Shown piece after piece: positions 58,901 to 64,000 of a stretch of DNA of 64,000 nucleotides (its first letter is position 1; the number at the start of each line of letters is the position of its first letter). The stretch is taken from positions 780,618,119 through 780,682,118 of the forward strand of contig NC_081414.1 in assembly GCF_030272615.1 (NCBI RefSeq), given 5' to 3'. This DNA is from Cryptomeria japonica. Lineage: Eukaryota; Streptophyta; Pinopsida; Cupressales; Cupressaceae. A model generated the notes under the pieces. That model was not told the DNA's origin. It was given only the letters and a program-made list of their open reading frames with translations, and did no database searches. Made by a program: the position numbers and the translations under genes.

Positions 58901-61170
58901 TTTGAAATTCATTCTGCATAGTCTATAGATTGGATGAATCCAACATCTAATAACATCTTTAGTTATGCCTTGACCAATAATGCTACATGCAGATTCATTT
59001 TTCTTAATTTATGTTTGGCTGGCTTAGCTCCTAGAGCGATAGATAAATGATGCATGATTAGGTTTGGGTCTATTCCGAGCATATCAGCATATGACCAAGA
59101 AAAATTGATTTTCTTTTCTTTTTGATAAAATATGGTTGTTCCTCTTTTAGGAGTGATTCTAATAGGTGTATGATCTTGATGGCTACCTCAGTACCGATGT
59201 TTATTGATTAAGTTGGCTCAATCAATATTGGTTACCTTTCTTGATAATGGTCTAGAAGAGTGTCAAGTCTCCCATCTTTAGGTGCCTCAAAAAGGTTTTC
59301 ACCCTTAGATGTGTCCTTTATTTTTACTTTTTTGGGATCTAATACTGCCATTGACTAGTTTTCACCATTAGATCCTTTGTTTATTTTATTTTTGTGACTA
59401 AGAGACTTGGCATTCCCCTGATTGCTGATATCGTTACTTTGTTAAGTGGTAGAGAATGTTTTGGAGTTGACTAAAAAGAGGTACTCGATAATGGATTCAT
59501 CATCTGGGAATATTGGTAGATCATGGTGTTCAGGTTCTTCCCAGTCTATGAGATTAGGATATGTGAGTGGTAAGAAGTCATTGGGTGGGTTGAGATCGAC
59601 TCCGATAAGTGTCATGATAATGTCATTATTATAGTTGTTGGTTAGGTCTATGATATTTTCAAGGTCTTCGATGTAGCCTTGTTTGTATTGGTGTTGCTCG
59701 TTCTCACTAGCCTCATGTATATGTCGTGGTCCAAATTCAAGTGGTTGAGATTTTGAGCCTTGTCCCTCCTAAGAAAGGGATGTGTATGAGTGGATGGTAT
59801 CTACCTTAATATCTTCAGTAACATCTGAACAGGTACCCCACTCATATTCATTAGAATCTATTTCAGAATCACTGTCCTAGATTATCTCGCTGCTTCTAAC
59901 AGGTATGTTGTATGGTGACAAAAGATCTCTGACAATTGATACCAATTGTATAGCTTTTTCTTATTCAGAATCAAAGCCTATTTGTACTCTTTGCATTTGT
60001 TCATACACTATCTCTCTTTGGTGAGTGGTAATTTTCTTGGGGTGGTGGCTCTACCTCATTTTAATCAGGTTCTTGCACATGATGCACTTTTTTATAAGAA
60101 GCTTCTTCCCTTTGAATGGCCAGTTCTTCTTATCGTCTCTCGTGGTCTTGATGTTCTTGCTTGTTCCTTATTGTTCCTGCTACTTGGTGTAGTGCTTCTT
60201 GCCATGAGTTTTCATTATATTTCTTCTTTTCTCTCCACTGAGGTTTTTGATAGTTATTTTGCTTCTAGCAAGGTGGTACCTATTGTACATATCCCAGTCT
60301 TGTTTTATCTTTTGCAAATTGTGAAGGAGGTTTCAAGGGTTCTATAATGCCTTATTGGCACTTGCCAATAGTTCCTTTGTCATTGTATCTCATATGTTCC
60401 ATGATACAAAACCCATTTCCATATTGTTCTATTGGTATGGCCATGTCTATGGTAGCAACTCTGACTTCTTCTTCATCCTTGTATAGCCAACTAAGGATGT
60501 CTTTCTCTTCTGATTCCTTTGCTAGTGTGCCCAATTGGAAAAATTTATCACCAAACTTAGTGATGGGTTGTGTTGCTCAATGTGTTGATGTAGAAGGTTG
60601 CCCATAAGATTTTGGTGATGTTGGCAATTTTGAGAGACATAAGGGTTCAAAAGAGTACCCCCCCCATGCCTTGGTCCTTTATTTTCATAATTTTCTTAAA
60701 GTCTATGGATAAATACTTGAGTTCTTCTTGATGACGATTGGGTATCGAGGAAGCTTAGGCCTTCCTATTATGTGGAACTAGGCTGTCTTGAGCTACCCTC
60801 ATAACATTACAATGTTGAAAAGGGTTATTATCTGCTGATATGAAAATTTCTTGCCCATTGTATGGGAACTTGATACATTGATGATGTGTCGAAGGCACTT
60901 CTTAGATTTCATGTATCCAAGGACAACCCAGTAGAATATTATATGTTAAGTCTATGTCCAAGACTTGGCACATAATTTCCTTGTGTATGGGTCCTACTTG
61001 AATAGGTAGTATTACTATTCCTTTGGATGACCTTTCTTCATAATCAAATTCTTTGATGGTGATCTTCATTTTTTGGATCAATAGACTACTCAGAGAAGCC
61101 CAATGCACGGATAAGCTTTAAAGTATAGATATTGAGACCAACTCCTCCATCTATTAACACTATTTTCACT
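55945..61170 (-). pseudogene. Gypsy pol: protease, RT, two RNase H, integrase (broken)
   Basis: Protease text: VLIDGGVGLNIYTLKLIRAL (about 61130-61070) and later LDIDLTYNILLGCPWIHE. RT (about 58985-58290): MLSLMDGFSGYNQIRIALED, FGLKNMGATYQRAM and the catalytic YVDDLIAKS at about 58540. The first RNase H follows to about 57900. A second RNase H at 57740-57399 shows LYFDGSYTQHGSGVGILF, ITEYEAVVIGIK and VYGDYQLVINQI. Integrase: LHELHKGIYGMHSSS (His pair), FAKKYPNCQIHG, RGIDLLGKI (Asp), IIIDNERPF (Asp) and YYPQGNGQTEASNK (Glu). Pol ends at TGA 55947-55945. The second RNase H is the Tat-group marker. Multiple stops and shifts make it non-functional. The exact gag/pol boundary is unclear. Confidence 0.88.
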
Positions 61171-61397
61171 CAGTGTTTATAAACTAAGACTTTGATATGG
61201 AGCGAGGTGTTATGTGGATGATTTAAGGAGACATCATCATGTTTGGAAAAGCATAAGTTATGTGGTCCTGTCATATGAGCCACCATGGATTGGAATCAAT
61301 TAAGGTCCAGATCTTTGGGAACATTTGTTTTGACTAGTGCTTGGTCCAAGATATCTTTGTGTTTTGGGGAGAGTTTGAGCAACTCAAGCATGGATAT

Positions 61398-63895
61398 CTA
61401 AGCAGGATTTCTTTGCAGTTGATCAACCAATTTGTATTGAGTCTTGGGGAGAGTTGTTGATGTTGATGTCTTCCCTTTCAAGATGTATTTTTGTGCTTTG
61501 ATTGTCACATTTATCGACTCATATTCTTTTTTTTCATTCATTTTTATGACATTTACTTGGTTGTCATCTGTCGATATGTGATTGATGGTGTTCTCATATA
61601 GGTGATTTATATGAGCCCCTCTGGTGTCATTTGATAATGAAGCTCCTCCCTTGTTGTAATTTGGAAGAGGATTTTTAAAGGCTTGATGGTCACCATTTAT
61701 TTTGTGACTATAAATTTTTAAATCACCTCTATCGATCATGTCTTGGATAATGTTGTTCAGCCTCATGCAATCATTTGTGTGATGTCCTTTGTTTCGATGA
61801 AAATACAAAAATTTGAGTCATTCCACCAAGGTGATTTGACCTGAGGTTCATAGTTTCTCGTGGCTGGTAATGTGATGATCTTGTTTGCCAATAGTTCTCA
61901 AAACGTTGATTCTAAGGTTTTCCCTAATGGAGTGTAGATGCGTCGATATGGGAAGGTGTTGGTGTTTCCTCTATGGTTTGTATTATTCCCTTAGTTAATG
62001 TTGTTGCCTTGGTTATTGTTGTTGCCTTGGTTAGTGTTATTTCCTTGATAGTTTTTGTTGGTGTTTGATGTTGAATTTCCTTGATTGGTATTATGCGGAT
62101 AAGTGTTAATGCCTTGGTTAACACTTTTTTGATCTTTGTTAGATGGCGGGTTACCTAATAAAGCCAATACTAGTTGTTTAAACTTCACATTATTGGCATC
62201 AACTACCCTGTCATTAACAATGTTCTTGTTCCTTGTCCAGAATCTAGATTTGTTTAGAGTGTTGTTGTTGTGTTGATTGTTAAAGGGATTAGTGTTTGAT
62301 GAACTAACACCTTCCTTGAAGAAATTCAATTTTCCTTTCTTGATACAAACTTCCTCTACTTGGATTTTGTTTTCTTTTAACTTGGCAAAAGATGGTATGC
62401 ATTAGAGTTTGAGTTGATAACTCATCTCACTATTCAAATTATCAATCAAGATTTACATCTTTTCTTTTTTAGGCATGTCCTGAGGATATCTCGAAACCAT
62501 GCATCTCCACCGCTGAAGAAACACCATGAATGTTTCATTGGTCTTTTGTTTGGTGTTACACATAGCCAACATGGTGATTAAGTGTTGAATGTTATAGGAG
62601 TATTGCGTGATAAATTTGTTTACCAACTTATCAAATGATCTTATGGGAGGTGTAAGTTTAGACAACCACACCATTCTTTTCCCTCCCAAACTTCTTGGGA
62701 ATAATCTCATTAAGTGTAATCATGAGAAAACTCTAGGCTCATGGTACAAAATTGTCAAATGTGATCACAGGGATCACTCTTACTATTTTTTTGTCATACT
62801 TTGGTATATCTGAATTTGGGGGAAAAGGTACCATGTTTAATTTTAAGTCAAAAGGATAATGATAGATTTCATCAAAGAAGTATCACACTATAGTTCCTTG
62901 TTGCATGTCCTGCATTTGTCTTTACAACATTTGGATTTGTTGTGTAAGTGAGACCATGGGTGTGCTTGTACTTCGAGGGAGAGCTTCCTCTCTTTCATTA
63001 AGATTATCCCCATTGTGGGTATGATCTTGTTCATGGGTGTTGTCTTGTTTGTGTATGTTTTCTAGGTAATGTGTTTCTTCTTCTCTTTGTTGTTCTTGAT
63101 AGGCATAATTACTAGACCTTGTTCTTAAAGTTCTCTTGTCTATATTCCTTAAGTTTTCAATATCGAAATCTTTAGGAAGTTTAACTCCTTTGATAGTTAG
63201 CATGCATATATATGTTTCCCTGTCCGCTTCAATAAGTCTTTCCATGAGCTTTTGGAAAGATGCATTTTCTTGACACTCTTGGAGAAGTTCCTCTGTGATC
63301 TTTGTTTCACCCATATTGGCATACTCATCAAAAGGATTGGATAATCTTCTACCCATAATTGATTTCTATTGTGATTCCTTTTGTTTGTTTCTCTAAGATC
63401 AGGTGACAACAGGCATTTAGTAAATTTTTGTTGGGATGAACTCTTCTTCTTCTATGAGAGTTCTCGGTGGTGTTGGTGGATCAGGTTGAGCTTTGTTATA
63501 TGTGATACAGAACTGTGGGAACAAAGTGGGGTTGATACTTCCTCCACGATTTAGGTGTTGGTTGAATGGAACTTTCTAAATGTAAGCCCTACTTCTGAAA
63601 GGTTCCTTTTCAAACTCATTTGTTTTGCCTTTGATATACAATTGTATGTGACGCAAGAAGGTGTGATGTGATTTAAAGAGTTGATGATTGATATAAACAA
63701 ATTTATTCCCAAGTGATTTAGAACTAGGTTGTCTTTTCTTCAACATAGTTTTGTGATGAAGACTTGTTCTTCCCAAAATATGAGTAGTGATCATACATGA
63801 ATGATCAAAGGTTGATGTTGATGTTGGATTTGGATACTTTGTTTGAATACTCAAGTTTACTTTTTAAGTAGAGGCTTAGTTTGATTCGCCTCCAT
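61398..63895 (-). pseudogene. Gypsy gag (broken)
   Basis: A likely first ATG lies near 63893 (MEANQTKPLL), with open stretches 63854-63576 and 63356-62922. The core retrotransposon gag domain is at 62710-62453: RLFPRSLGGKRMVWLSKLTP, FDKLVNKFITQYSYNIQHL and FLQRWRCMVSRYP. An Asn-rich low-complexity region follows (62329-61991, NQGNN-type repeats). Then comes FHRNKGHHTNDCMRL followed by MIDRGDL (61808 on), the modified zinc-knuckle motif usual in Tat gags, with its first Cys missing. Ahead of the core are IPKYD and a charged region rich in His, Asp and Glu. The frame changes several times. The start assignment is tentative. Confidence 0.8.
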
Positions 63896-64000
63896 GACAA
63901 AGTGTGTCAAATGAAATGGATAAAAGTTTCCCTATATGGAAACTTGATTTTACAACTTAAGGATTAAACTAAGTATGTTGTTTTGATAGAATCCATTGGA

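Larger units (their letters stand above)
42499..64000 (-). mobile_element. Tat-type Ty3/gypsy retrotransposon (5' end beyond the window)
   Basis: Minus-strand order, high to low coordinate: gag (63.9-61.4 kb), protease, RT, RNase H, a second RNase H, integrase (to 55945), a spacer with tandem repeats, an antisense ORF (52436-54354), more tandem repeats, a polypurine tract and the 3' LTR. RT before integrase defines Ty3/gypsy. The extra RNase H after the first and the long post-pol region with an antisense ORF and tandem arrays are features of the Tat/Ogre group. With El2 subtracted, at least 14.8 kb belongs to it. The 5' LTR lies outside the window, so the lower terminus (42499) and the target duplication are unproven. 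All ORFs are broken. Confidence 0.85.

Noticed and set aside
59946-60607. Plus-strand open frames over the gypsy pol region
   Set aside because: No domain; they lie opposite the minus-strand polyprotein, which has clear family motifs.

Overview
The window is plant nuclear DNA dominated by decayed, nested retrotransposons, with one intact host gene. Plant origin is shown by Ty1/copia elements primed by initiator-tRNA(Met), a Tat-type Ty3/gypsy element, L1-type LINE debris with a plant RNase H, a tRNA-derived SINE and a G-type lectin S-receptor-like kinase. The low GC, the age of the insertions (about 10% and 6% LTR divergence by eye) and the lack of solo LTRs suit a large, slowly purged genome such as a conifer. 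That last point is inference.

Layout, left to right. 1-3390: AT-rich DNA with a minus-strand copia gag relic (950-1751). 3396-10071: El1, a copia element with TSD ATGAA. 10380-27662: El5, an old plus-strand copia relic split by two later insertions: El3 (10650-17283, TSD ATAAC, minus) inside its gag, and El4 (18178-25101, TSD CATAT, minus) inside its pre-integrase region. 28665-35680: three minus-strand LINE relics and a foldback element. 37024-37287: a SINE with a 15-bp target duplication. 38069-40450: an uninterrupted 793-aa S-receptor-like kinase gene, minus strand. 42499 to beyond 64000: a giant minus-strand Tat-like gypsy element whose 3' LTR was later hit by El2 (42588-49304, TSD CACTC).

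How the parts relate. El1 and El2 are sibling gag-pol elements that resemble the Sirevirus lineage, including several polypurine tracts before the 3' LTR. El3 shares their LTR blocks, primer site, leader and polypurine tracts, but carries no protease, integrase or reverse transcriptase. Instead it has a coiled-coil, multi-zinc-knuckle gag and an unrecognised ORF of about 1,050 codons. It looks like a non-autonomous partner that El1/El2-type elements could have mobilised. The gypsy element carries, in antisense between pol and its 3' LTR, a decayed plant-mobile-domain-like gene (52436-54354) flanked by several tandem-repeat arrays.

The only gene I regard as possibly functional is the receptor kinase. 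All transposon ORFs are broken, mostly by C-to-T type changes that turn Gln, Arg or Trp codons into stops. The two most unusual objects are El3 with its novel ORF and the antisense mobile-domain ORF of the gypsy element.
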